Assembly (NCBI GenBank): GCA_040766655.1
Contig: JAXGQB010000009.1
Span: 286,128 to 350,127, forward strand
Length of the DNA: 64,000 bases
DNA from: JALOOB01 sp040766655
Lineage (GTDB): Bacteria; Chloroflexota; Anaerolineae; CG2-30-64-16
Direction of reading: 5' to 3'
Shown here piece by piece: positions 43,096-51,578 of the stretch. Position numbers and translations under genes: made by a program. A model generated the notes under the pieces. That model was not told where the DNA came from. It made no database searches and saw only the letters and a program-made list of their open reading frames with translations. Position 1 is the stretch's first letter, and every line of letters starts with the position of its first letter.

Positions 43096-46000
43096 ATGCG
43101 GTCTTGTGCTGGACGTCGGGTGATGGCCGTCATCTTGTTGGTGACGGTGTTGGTCGGGCCGCTATGGCCCAGTCCCGGCGTCAGTGCCGGCGCCCCTGAA
43201 CCGCTTTCACTCCGTGTGCAGACGCCCGACTTCATGCTCCACGAGCAGGGCGTTCTGGTTGCAGGCTATGCATGGAACGATGCGCCTGGCGCGCCTCGGC
43301 TGCCTGTCTATGGCACAGTCATAGAGCTACCAGCTGACGGTGACTGGCGCATCGCTCACGACTCCGCCGGCAGCCGGATCCTCGACCGCCGCATCGAGGT
43401 GCAGTCCGTGCCGGTAGGCCAGGCGCCCGAGCCTGGGCCGCGCAGCCCGGGGATGGACGGTGCTGAGCTCGACCAATTCGTCGAAGTGGATCGTCCGGAT
43501 CCGGCCATCTACGGCGTCGACGCATTCTACCCCGCGTCGCCGGTGGTGACCGGAGAGATCCAGTGGCAGCGCGGGCGCCAGTTCCTGGCGGTCCGCGTCT
43601 TTCCCTTCCAGTACAATCCTGTCACACGCGAGTTGCGCTATCATCCCGATGTAAGGATCACGGTGTCGGTCGACCCCAGCGCACAGGAGGCCACCGGCGC
43701 CAAACCGCGCGCTGCGACCGTCGCTGCAGCCAGCGCCGTGCCCGATGTCGCGCTCAGCCCATCCGCGGCATCGGGTGCGCTTCGCATCTCCACGAGCGAA
43801 CGCGGCATGCATCGCGTGACGTACGCCGATCTGGTCGCAGCCGCTGCACCGGTGGCCGAAATCGATCCTGCCTCACTGCAGATGTCGAATCTCGGCAACC
43901 TCGTGGGCATTCAGGTTAACGACGCAGGCAACGGAACCTTCGATGTCGGCGACGAGGTCCTCTTCTACGCGGAGCCCATCGAGAGCCGCTACTCGACGCA
44001 GAACATCTATTGGCTCACCTACGGCCCCACGCCTGCGCCTCCCGAAGCTCGCATGGGGACCCGAACCGTTGCCATGGCGGCCGGCGACCCACTCACGACG
44101 ATTTGGCAGACGGTGCGTGCCGAGGTCAATGCGTCGTACTACAGCGACTACCCCATCGAAACCGATGTCGACCACTGGTTCGACACCGCCCTGGACACCG
44201 CGTCGATCGACCCAAGCAGCCGGTCTTATGGCTTGACCCTGGACGATGCCCTGCCATCGGGAACCGTCCAGTTCCGCGGGCTGTTCTACGGAGGCAAGGA
44301 CCAAACGAGCTTTAACCCCGACCAGTCGATCCTCGTACGCCTGAATGGCCACGACGTGCAGACCTTCCAGTGGGAAGGTCGGACGGCCCATCTTGCAAGC
44401 GCAGCGACGGAGGCCAGCTACCTGGACACCGGAGAAGGCGCGTCCAACCAGATCGTTCTCGAGACCTCCAAGAGCCAGTTTGCGGACGCGGTCGGGGACT
44501 ATTGGGTCTATCCTGACTGGATCGAAGTGCAGTACCCCGCGCTCGCAGATGCAGGTGGAACGGATCGCATCTTCATCGAAGGCCTCCCGGGGTCCGCGGG
44601 CGAGAGCGCCCACGTTGCTGTCGCCGGCTTCACCGAGCCGGCAGAAGCAGTTCTCGTGTACGACGTTCGGGACCCCGGGCAGCCCGTACAGCTCGGCACG
44701 GTCCAGTCCGAGGGTGAGACGGCGCCGTACACCATCCACTTCTGGGACGCCTGGACAAAGGACGCCCCAGAGCCGATCTACTACCTGTCGACCGCCGCGG
44801 CACTGCGCACGCCCGCGGCGATTCAGTTCGACTCGCCCAGCAACTGGCGTGACCCACACGATGCCGACTACATCGCCATCGTTCACAGCAGCCTGAAGGA
44901 CCTGACGGATCCGCTCAATCCGGTCGATCCGATCGACCCGCTACTGGCATGGCGCGCCAGCCAGGGGCTGCGCGTCGCAAAGGTGGACGTCCAGGATATC
45001 TACGACGAGTTCAGCCACGGATTCGTCTACCCGCCCGCCATCCGCGACTTCCTCAAGCATGCCTACGACACATGGAACCCCGGCGAGGACGAGGAGCCGC
45101 CACACTACGTATTGCTCGTGGGCGACGGCCATTACGATTTCAACGGATTCAGTGCAGAAGGCAGGGCCTTGCCCAACCTGATCCCGCCCTATCTCATCAG
45201 CGCCGATCCCTTCATTGGAGAGACCGCAGCGGACAACCGGTTCGTCACTTTCGACGGTCCTGACGACATCCTGCCCGACATGGCCCTGGGCCGCATTCCT
45301 GCCCGCACTGTTGCAGACGTCACGGCCGTGGTCGACAAAGTGGCGGCCTACGAAGATCCATCCGACCCGGATTACGCACCGGACGGCGCGTGGCAGAGCC
45401 GCGTGACCTACGTTGCAGGTAACAACGCGGACGCTGCCGGCGCGTTCCACGATCTGAGCGACGCAGCACGGCTGAACTTGCTGCCCGATCAATTCGACGA
45501 TAAGACGCTGTACTGGTTGGAGGACTATACGGACTACCTTCTCCTCAGGGCCGCGACCAGGGAGGCGACCGGAACCAGCGTCATGCTACAGTGGTTTGGC
45601 CACGCCTCCCGATTCGCCTGGTTCGCCGACAACTACGACTTCTTCGGCATCGGATCGGTTGCGAGCATGGCAAACACCGCCCAGTGGCCCTTCACCGCCG
45701 ACTACTCGTGCTGGACGGGTTACTTCGTCAACCTGTACAACAAGTACCAGGCTCTGGGCGAGGCGATGGTCGTGACTCCGAAGCGCGGCTCGATTGCGAC
45801 GCTGGCGCCCAGCGGCAAGCACCTTGGCACTGCCCTATTAACGCTGCAGCAAGGGATCACCACGGCGATCTTCCGCGACCGCATACGCGAAGTGGGAGAT
45901 GCCGTAACCGCAGCCAAGCTGTACTTCTTCGCCAACAGCGGTGGCTATCTTGATGTCATCGACACGGAGATCCTGTTCGGCGATCCCGCTTTGCGGTTAA

Positions 46001-46380
46001 GGTTGCCGGACCTGCCTCCCACGGCCCCGGCCATAGAGAGCATGGGCATCACGGCAGACGGCATTCACGTCAGCCTGGCCTGGCCGCATGAGCTGGACAG
46101 CGCCGAATACGAGCTGTGGCGCGCGACGTCGCCGTACTTCACTCCGGGTCTTGACGCAGGCGAAGGCGTGTTGGTAGATACCGTGCCCGCAGGATTCGTC
46201 AGCCGGGGCGCCACGCTCACGGTCGAAGACGACGGCGAGCCGCCGACGCCTCCTGTCACGCTCATCGGTGACCCGGAGAGTAACTACTTCTGGGTGCTGC
46301 GCAGCGTCAACGGGGACGGCGTATCGGCGCCATCGAAGCGCGTCGGCGAGTTCGATTTCTCGCTGAAGCCCGGCAGTTGA
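43096..46380 (+). CDS. Secreted C25 (gingipain-like) cysteine protease
   Basis: A 1094-residue exported protease. The signal peptide ends in VLVGPLWPSPGVSAGAPE (cut near 32). The next 500 residues include a gingipain propeptide-like part (VFPFQYNPVTRELRYHPDVR) and a beta domain. The C25 core (about 590-960) has VLLVGDGHYDFNG, the catalytic His836 in QWFGHASRFAW, and Cys872 in ADYSCWTGYFV, then SIATLAPSGKHLG. Their spacing of 36 residues agrees with known gingipains. The C-terminal domain (about 975-1094) ends VGEFDFSLKPGS and recurs in the next gene. It follows the precursor peptide by 84 bases and may share its transcript. There is no type IX secretion tail. Confidence 0.9.
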   Translation: MRSCAGRRVMAVILLVTVLVGPLWPSPGVSAGAPEPLSLRVQTPDFMLHEQGVLVAGYAWNDAPGAPRLPVYGTVIELPADGDWRIAHDSAGSRILDRRIEVQSVPVGQAPEPGPRSPGMDGAELDQFVEVDRPDPAIYGVDAFYPASPVVTGEIQWQRGRQFLAVRVFPFQYNPVTRELRYHPDVRITVSVDPSAQEATGAKPRAATVAAASAVPDVALSPSAASGALRISTSERGMHRVTYADLVAAAAPVAEIDPASLQMSNLGNLVGIQVNDAGNGTFDVGDEVLFYAEPIESRYSTQNIYWLTYGPTPAPPEARMGTRTVAMAAGDPLTTIWQTVRAEVNASYYSDYPIETDVDHWFDTALDTASIDPSSRSYGLTLDDALPSGTVQFRGLFYGGKDQTSFNPDQSILVRLNGHDVQTFQWEGRTAHLASAATEASYLDTGEGASNQIVLETSKSQFADAVGDYWVYPDWIEVQYPALADAGGTDRIFIEGLPGSAGESAHVAVAGFTEPAEAVLVYDVRDPGQPVQLGTVQSEGETAPYTIHFWDAWTKDAPEPIYYLSTAAALRTPAAIQFDSPSNWRDPHDADYIAIVHSSLKDLTDPLNPVDPIDPLLAWRASQGLRVAKVDVQDIYDEFSHGFVYPPAIRDFLKHAYDTWNPGEDEEPPHYVLLVGDGHYDFNGFSAEGRALPNLIPPYLISADPFIGETAADNRFVTFDGPDDILPDMALGRIPARTVADVTAVVDKVAAYEDPSDPDYAPDGAWQSRVTYVAGNNADAAGAFHDLSDAARLNLLPDQFDDKTLYWLEDYTDYLLLRAATREATGTSVMLQWFGHASRFAWFADNYDFFGIGSVASMANTAQWPFTADYSCWTGYFVNLYNKYQALGEAMVVTPKRGSIATLAPSGKHLGTALLTLQQGITTAIFRDRIREVGDAVTAAKLYFFANSGGYLDVIDTEILFGDPALRLRLPDLPPTAPAIESMGITADGIHVSLAWPHELDSAEYELWRATSPYFTPGLDAGEGVLVDTVPAGFVSRGATLTVEDDGEPPTPPVTLIGDPESNYFWVLRSVNGDGVSAPSKRVGEFDFSLKPGS

Positions 46381-46441
46381 GAGGGCAGGAGAGGAAGCGC
46401 CGGGGCGATTCGGCTGGCAGGCAGTTTTCCAAGGACGCAGT

Positions 46442-46948
46442 ATGATCCATCGCATCATTCGCAGTACTCGGCGCACGCGGGTGCTTTCGCTCGTGGCGGC
46501 GCTGCTGTTTGCCGGCGCGTCCAGCGGGCTGGCGGCGGAGGTCGGCCCCGAAACGGCGCCCTTCGAACCAGCAGGCGCGGCAGTCGCCCCTAACATCAGT
46601 GTCGCGCGCATTGCGGGCACGAGTAACGCCCTCCTGAGCTGGGAGCACGAAGAGGAAAACGACGGATACCAGGTCTGGCGTGGCACAACGCCGTATTTCA
46701 ATTTGCCGGGGCAGGGGGGACAGATCAGGTACAGCTCCGCCGCGTCGTGCGGACAGCCCTGCTACTTCAACATCACCGACGACGGACTGGACTACTTCCC
46801 GGCCGACGGCACGCTCCCCGAGGTGCAGGTGATCGGCGACACGGCCGCCAACTTCTTCTGGGTCGTACGCGGTCAGAACGGCGAGTCGGTATCTGATAAC
46901 TCCAATCGCGTCGGTGAGTTCGATTATGCTCTGGTGCCGGGTGGCTGA
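46442..46948 (+). CDS. Secreted protein with the C25 C-terminal domain
   Basis: A 168-residue protein. The signal peptide is about 1-30 (VLSLVAALLFAGASSGLAAE). The mature part matches the last 120 residues of the C25 protease: NDGYQVWRGTTPYFNLPGQG parallels YELWRATSPYF, and VIGDTAANFFWVVRGQNGES parallels LIGDPESNYFWVLRSVNGDG. Both end RVGEFD followed by an Ala/Ser-Leu-Pro-Gly end. The fold is probably fibronectin-III-like. Two extra Cys (SCGQPCYF) may form a disulfide. It may be a partner or inhibitor of the protease, or a matrix protein (inference). AAGGA lies before the ATG. Confidence 0.75.
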   Translation: MIHRIIRSTRRTRVLSLVAALLFAGASSGLAAEVGPETAPFEPAGAAVAPNISVARIAGTSNALLSWEHEEENDGYQVWRGTTPYFNLPGQGGQIRYSSAASCGQPCYFNITDDGLDYFPADGTLPEVQVIGDTAANFFWVVRGQNGESVSDNSNRVGEFDYALVPGG

Positions 46949-47290
46949 GGCGGCTGGCGCAGAGACCCTCCCCATCTACCAACGCAGCTGACGGATCAGC
47001 TGTGCCGAAGTGTTCTCCCTTGGCGTCCTTGCACTTCCACTATCCGCATGGCATCGCTCCTACCTCTCCTCTCTGCCGCCAATTCTCCCCAATTAAGTAG
47101 TATTACGTAAGAGCAGCTGTGATCATTTCTTAAAAAGATGTAGTTTTCGTCACTATGGACCTGTGGTGATTTGCGTATATCAGCCATTGGTGATAGCCTG
47201 TACAAGCCCCCCTGCAAATTAAGTGACGCCGTGCCAGCGCGTCATGCTGGGCAGATATCTCGTTCCATTCAGATGTATAGGAGCAGGCCC
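46949..47290 (+). other. Gene-free stretch upstream of the first M23 gene
   Basis: This 342-base stretch has no supported gene. It is AT-richer (47080-47200) than its neighbours, with one small hairpin (CAGCTG twice around ACGGAT, near 46983). The TTGCGT-17-TAGCCT pair near 47171 is a weak promoter candidate. A good ribosome site (AGGAG) lies at 47279 for the gene that follows. No tRNA or known riboswitch pattern was seen. Confidence 0.6.
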
Positions 47291-50200
47291 ATGAGATCAG
47301 TCCGTTCAATTCGCAAGCTCTCGTATCATTCGACTGTAATCGTCCTCATCCTGGTGTTGTTAGCCAGCGCTGCCGGCGTTCCCATGATCGCCGCAGCACA
47401 GGAGATCGACCGGGCCGGAAACAGCGGGCCCGGTGGGACCCTGCCGCCGGATGCCAGCCTCGAGGAAATGGCGCAACTGGAAGATGTTGAGGTGCGCTAC
47501 CAGGCGAGTTATGCGCACCTGGCCACCGGCGACCCGTCTGCCGTGCCCGACCGGTCGGTTGCCGCGAGCGACGCCCTGCGCCCCGAAAGCGTCACGGCCA
47601 CCCATGCGACGTACGCGTGGCCGTTCAACGTCTCCTTCACCCTCGGCCACGCCATTCAGTCCTACCAGAACTACAGCACCGGGACCAGCCAGGCGTACTT
47701 CCATCACGGCCTCGACATCATGGCGCCCAACGGCACCGATGTGTTCAGCCGGTCGGGCGGCCAGGTGGTCAACGTCGAGAACTACCAGCTGGGGAATGAT
47801 CTGTACTGGGAGGTGGCCGTCAAGGATCCCGAGGGCTACATCTGGCAGTACCACCACATCGACAAGAACACCATCCCACAGGCCATCAAGGACAAGTTCG
47901 CCCAGTACCAGGCGGACCCCCTCAACGGCGGCTTCATCGCACCCAACACCTACATCGGCGACATCGTCTACTGGACGGTGGTGTCGTACAACAAGCGCTT
48001 CAACCACATCCACCTCAACATCCTGGGCGCAGGCGGGGTCTACCTGGACGGTTTCGAGTTCCACACCCCGCTGGCCGACACTGTGGGTCCGCAGATACTG
48101 GCCGTCGGCCTGACGAAGAACAACACGGTGCAGTCGGTGACGACGATCTCCGGCGAGTACGGGCTGTACGTGCGGGCGCGCGACCTGGTGCTGGATGACG
48201 TCTACTACCTCCCGCCGCACAAGGTGGAGTTCTCGGTGGACGGCGGGCCGGTGACGACGACGTGGGAGTTTGAAGACCTTCCCGGCGGCGCGGACCGTTA
48301 CGCCTACGTCAACGACTATCACGTCGCGCCGCCAACGTGCGGCAACTACAGCTGCCGCGATTTCTACATAGATCTCGGCTTCACCACGGCCGGACAACGC
48401 GTCTTCACGAACGTCAATGGGCCACATACGGTGAACGTCACCGTCTACGACTACGCGGGCAACACGGCGTCCGGTTCCTTCACCTGGACCGTGACAGGCG
48501 GCATCGCCAACACGCCCCCGGTCGCCAACCCGCAGTCCGTGGCCACCGCAGAAGATGCAACGACTGGCATCACGCTCACCGGTTCTGACGCAGAGGGCGA
48601 TTCCCTGACCTTCAGCGTTCAGTCAGGGCCAAGTCACGGCACGCTGAGCGGAGTCGCCCCGAACCTGACCTACACGCCCGCAGCAAACTACAACGGCGCG
48701 GACAGCTTCATCTTCGTCGCCTATGACGGCACGTCCAACTCGGCGCCGGCCACCGTCAGCATCACGGTGAGCCCGGTCAACGACGCACCGGTAGCGGTGG
48801 CTCAAGCGGTGGCGACCGAGCAGGATGCGGCACTGGCGATCGCACTTGCAGGCACGGACGTAGACGGCGACGCGCTCACCTACAACGTGACCGTCGATCC
48901 CACCCACGGCTCGCTGAGCGGAACCGCACCCAACCTGACCTATGCGCCCTCCAGCGGCTTCCTCGGCGCCGACAGCTTCACCTTCATCGTGAACGACGGC
49001 GCGGTCGATTCGAACCTCGCGACCGTTTCGATCGTTGTAAACCCGGTGAACCACGCACCCGTGGCGGATACGCAATCGGTGACCACCGCTGAAGACGCCG
49101 CGCTCGGCATCACGCTCACAGGCAGCGATCCGGACCAGGGCGATGTGCTCTCCTTCAGCATCGCCACAGGCCCAAGCCACGGGACGCTGAGCGGGACCGC
49201 ACCCAACCTGACCTACACGCCGGCAGCGAATTTCAACGGCGCCGACAGCTTCACCTTCAAGGTGAACGATGGCACGATCGACTCCGCACCCGCAGCAGTA
49301 TCCGTCACCGTCACGCCGGTGAACGACGCGCCGGTGGCCAATTCCCAATCCGTGGTGACACAGCAAGGCGTGGCGGTGGCCGTAGCCCTGGTGGCGTCCG
49401 ACGTGGACGGCGACGCGCTGACCTACAGCGTAGCCGCAGCCCCCGCCAACGGGACGTTGAGCGGCGATGCGCCGGACCTGACCTACACGCCCGCCGCCGG
49501 CTACATCGGAACGGATGCCTTCACATTCGCCGCCAGCGACGGGATGGCCACATCGGACCCGGCCACGGTCAGCATAACGGTCAATCCTGCCGGGCCGGTG
49601 ACCGTCTTCTTCGACGACTTCGAGTCCGATCTCGGCTGGACCCGCAACCCGAACGGCACGGACACGGCCACCCTCGGTCTGTGGGAGCGCGCGGATCCGG
49701 AGGCAGTCGATTACTACGGGTACAAGCAGTTGGGGACGACCGTCAGCGGCAGCTATGACCTGGTGACCGGTCCCCTGGCCGGCTCAGGCGCGGGCAGCTA
49801 CGACATCGACGGCGGCGCGACCTCGATCCGTTCGCCGAACATCGCCCTGCCCGCCGGCCGCGAACTGACGCTCTCCTTCAGCTACTACCTGGCGAACTAC
49901 ACGAATTCGTCGAGCGTGGACTACCTGCGGGTCAAGGTGGTAGGTTCGACGACCCAGACGGTCTTCGAGGAGCTGGGTGCGGCCGACGACGACGATGCGG
50001 ACTGGGCCGCCTTCAGCGGCAGCCTCGACTCGTTCGGCGGCCAGACGGTGTACCTGCTCATCGAGGCCGCGGACGCGGACCCGGCCAGCCTGTTGGAGGC
50101 CGCGGTCGACGACGTGCTCATCGTCGCCGCCAGTCCTAATCAGATCCCGGTCGCGGAGGCGCAGTCGGTCTCGACCGCGGAAGACAGCCCGACCGCGATC

Positions 50201-51442
50201 ACGCTCACCGGCAGCGACGCAGACGGCGATCCGCTGACCTACAGCGTCGTCGCCGGGCCGAGCCACGGATCGCTGAGCGGGACGGCGCCGAACCTGACCT
50301 ATATGCCGGCAGCAAACTACAACGGGCCGGATGCCTTCACCTTCGTCGTGAACGACGGCCGCGCCGATTCCGTCGCGGCGACGGTGAGCATCGACGTTGC
50401 ACCCGTTAACGACGAACCGGTGGCCGGCGCCCAATCGGTCACGACGATGCAGGACACGGCGACGTCCATCACGCTGACCGGGTCGGATGTGGACGGCGAC
50501 GCGCTCACCTTCAGCGTGGCCGGCGGCCCGAGCCATGGAACATTGAGCGGCGTCGCCCCGATCCTGACCTACACGCCCGCGAGCGGCTACAGCGGTGCGG
50601 ACAGCTTCACCTTCGTCACCAATGACGGCCAGGCGAATTCCGCACCGGCGACGGTCAGCATCACGGTCAATCCGGCGGTCACCGGCCCGGTGCTTTACCT
50701 CGGCTCCAGCACCTCGGGCACGGCGGGCGGCATCGCGTTCGCGGACGAGGACATCCTGATCAAGGACATGAGCACGGGCGCGTGGTCGCTGCTCATCGAC
50801 GGCTCGGACATCGGGCTGGCCAACACGGACATCGACGCCTTCGAACTGCTGGCAGATGGCTCGCTTCTGCTGAGCTTCGATACTGCGTTTACCCTGAGCG
50901 GCTTCACCGCGGTGGACGACTCGGACATCGTGCGCTTCACGCCCACCTCCACGGGCGCGACCACCGCGGGAACCTGGTCGTGGTACTTCGATGGTTCCGA
51001 CGTTGGCCTGTCGACCAGCGACGAGGACGTGGATGCCTTCACGGTCCTGCCGGACGGCCGCCTGCTCATCAGCACGCTGGGCAACGTGTCGGTCACCGGT
51101 GCGTCTGGCGCGGACGAGGACCTGCTGGTCTTCACACCGGCGGCGCTGGGCTCGACCACCAGCGGGACGTGGGCCATGTACTTTGATGGCTCGGACGTTG
51201 GCCTCTCCAGCACGTCGAACGAGGACATCAACGGCGTCTGGGTGGACGCGGCTGGCAAGATCTACCTGACCACGCTAGGCGCCTTCGGCGTGACCGGGGT
51301 CAGCGGCGACGGCTCGGACGTCTTCGTCTGCGCCCCAAGCGCCTTGGGCAGCACGACCCGCTGCACCTTCACAATGTACTGGGACGGCTCGGCCAACGGC
51401 TTCTCGGGCGAGGTGACCGACTCCCTCGGCATCGTGCAGTAG
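47291..51442 (+). CDS. Secreted M23 metallopeptidase-like protein with cadherin-like repeats
   Basis: A 1383-residue exported protein. The signal peptide ends near VPMIAAAQE. The M23 (LytM) domain has the zinc ligands in FHHGLDIMAPNG (His138, Asp142) and FNHIHLNIL (His239, His241), so it may cut peptidoglycan. A beta domain follows, to about 415. Four cadherin/Big-like repeats of VANPQSVATAEDATTGITLT type come next. An FFDDFE-type jelly-roll domain (about 770-950) and two more repeats follow. Three C-terminal beta repeats (YFDGSDVGLS) end the protein with no anchor. AGGAG lies 7 bases before the ATG. The N-terminus is duplicated in the next gene. Confidence 0.88.
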   Translation: MRSVRSIRKLSYHSTVIVLILVLLASAAGVPMIAAAQEIDRAGNSGPGGTLPPDASLEEMAQLEDVEVRYQASYAHLATGDPSAVPDRSVAASDALRPESVTATHATYAWPFNVSFTLGHAIQSYQNYSTGTSQAYFHHGLDIMAPNGTDVFSRSGGQVVNVENYQLGNDLYWEVAVKDPEGYIWQYHHIDKNTIPQAIKDKFAQYQADPLNGGFIAPNTYIGDIVYWTVVSYNKRFNHIHLNILGAGGVYLDGFEFHTPLADTVGPQILAVGLTKNNTVQSVTTISGEYGLYVRARDLVLDDVYYLPPHKVEFSVDGGPVTTTWEFEDLPGGADRYAYVNDYHVAPPTCGNYSCRDFYIDLGFTTAGQRVFTNVNGPHTVNVTVYDYAGNTASGSFTWTVTGGIANTPPVANPQSVATAEDATTGITLTGSDAEGDSLTFSVQSGPSHGTLSGVAPNLTYTPAANYNGADSFIFVAYDGTSNSAPATVSITVSPVNDAPVAVAQAVATEQDAALAIALAGTDVDGDALTYNVTVDPTHGSLSGTAPNLTYAPSSGFLGADSFTFIVNDGAVDSNLATVSIVVNPVNHAPVADTQSVTTAEDAALGITLTGSDPDQGDVLSFSIATGPSHGTLSGTAPNLTYTPAANFNGADSFTFKVNDGTIDSAPAAVSVTVTPVNDAPVANSQSVVTQQGVAVAVALVASDVDGDALTYSVAAAPANGTLSGDAPDLTYTPAAGYIGTDAFTFAASDGMATSDPATVSITVNPAGPVTVFFDDFESDLGWTRNPNGTDTATLGLWERADPEAVDYYGYKQLGTTVSGSYDLVTGPLAGSGAGSYDIDGGATSIRSPNIALPAGRELTLSFSYYLANYTNSSSVDYLRVKVVGSTTQTVFEELGAADDDDADWAAFSGSLDSFGGQTVYLLIEAADADPASLLEAAVDDVLIVAASPNQIPVAEAQSVSTAEDSPTAITLTGSDADGDPLTYSVVAGPSHGSLSGTAPNLTYMPAANYNGPDAFTFVVNDGRADSVAATVSIDVAPVNDEPVAGAQSVTTMQDTATSITLTGSDVDGDALTFSVAGGPSHGTLSGVAPILTYTPASGYSGADSFTFVTNDGQANSAPATVSITVNPAVTGPVLYLGSSTSGTAGGIAFADEDILIKDMSTGAWSLLIDGSDIGLANTDIDAFELLADGSLLLSFDTAFTLSGFTAVDDSDIVRFTPTSTGATTAGTWSWYFDGSDVGLSTSDEDVDAFTVLPDGRLLISTLGNVSVTGASGADEDLLVFTPAALGSTTSGTWAMYFDGSDVGLSSTSNEDINGVWVDAAGKIYLTTLGAFGVTGVSGDGSDVFVCAPSALGSTTRCTFTMYWDGSANGFSGEVTDSLGIVQ

Positions 51443-51477
51443 ACTGCACCTGCGCTCGCACCAGCCGTGTGGCACTG

Positions 51478-51511
51478 GGATCCCGGGCCGTCCGGATTCG
51501 GTCCGGGATCC
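51478..51511 (+). terminator. Stem-loop between the two M23 genes
   Basis: A 12-bp stem (GGATCCCGGGCC/GGTCCGGGATCC) with one G-U pair and a 10-base loop. There is no T-run, so it may only stabilise mRNA. Confidence 0.5.
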
Positions 51512-51578
51512 TCGCGCCGTGCCGCAGGCGAGCATCCCTGGTAAACCATGGATGGCACTTATCGGAAGGAGTAAGATC

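Noticed and set aside
43038..43196. Small plus-strand reading frame (MSWRRLVLKRSD...) between precursor and C25 gene
   Set aside because: It overlaps the C25 signal peptide, lacks a ribosome site and shows no RiPP-like leader.
43096..46380. Type IX secretion substrate
   Set aside because: The C25 protein lacks a type IX C-terminal signal domain; it ends in the VGEFD domain shared with its neighbour.
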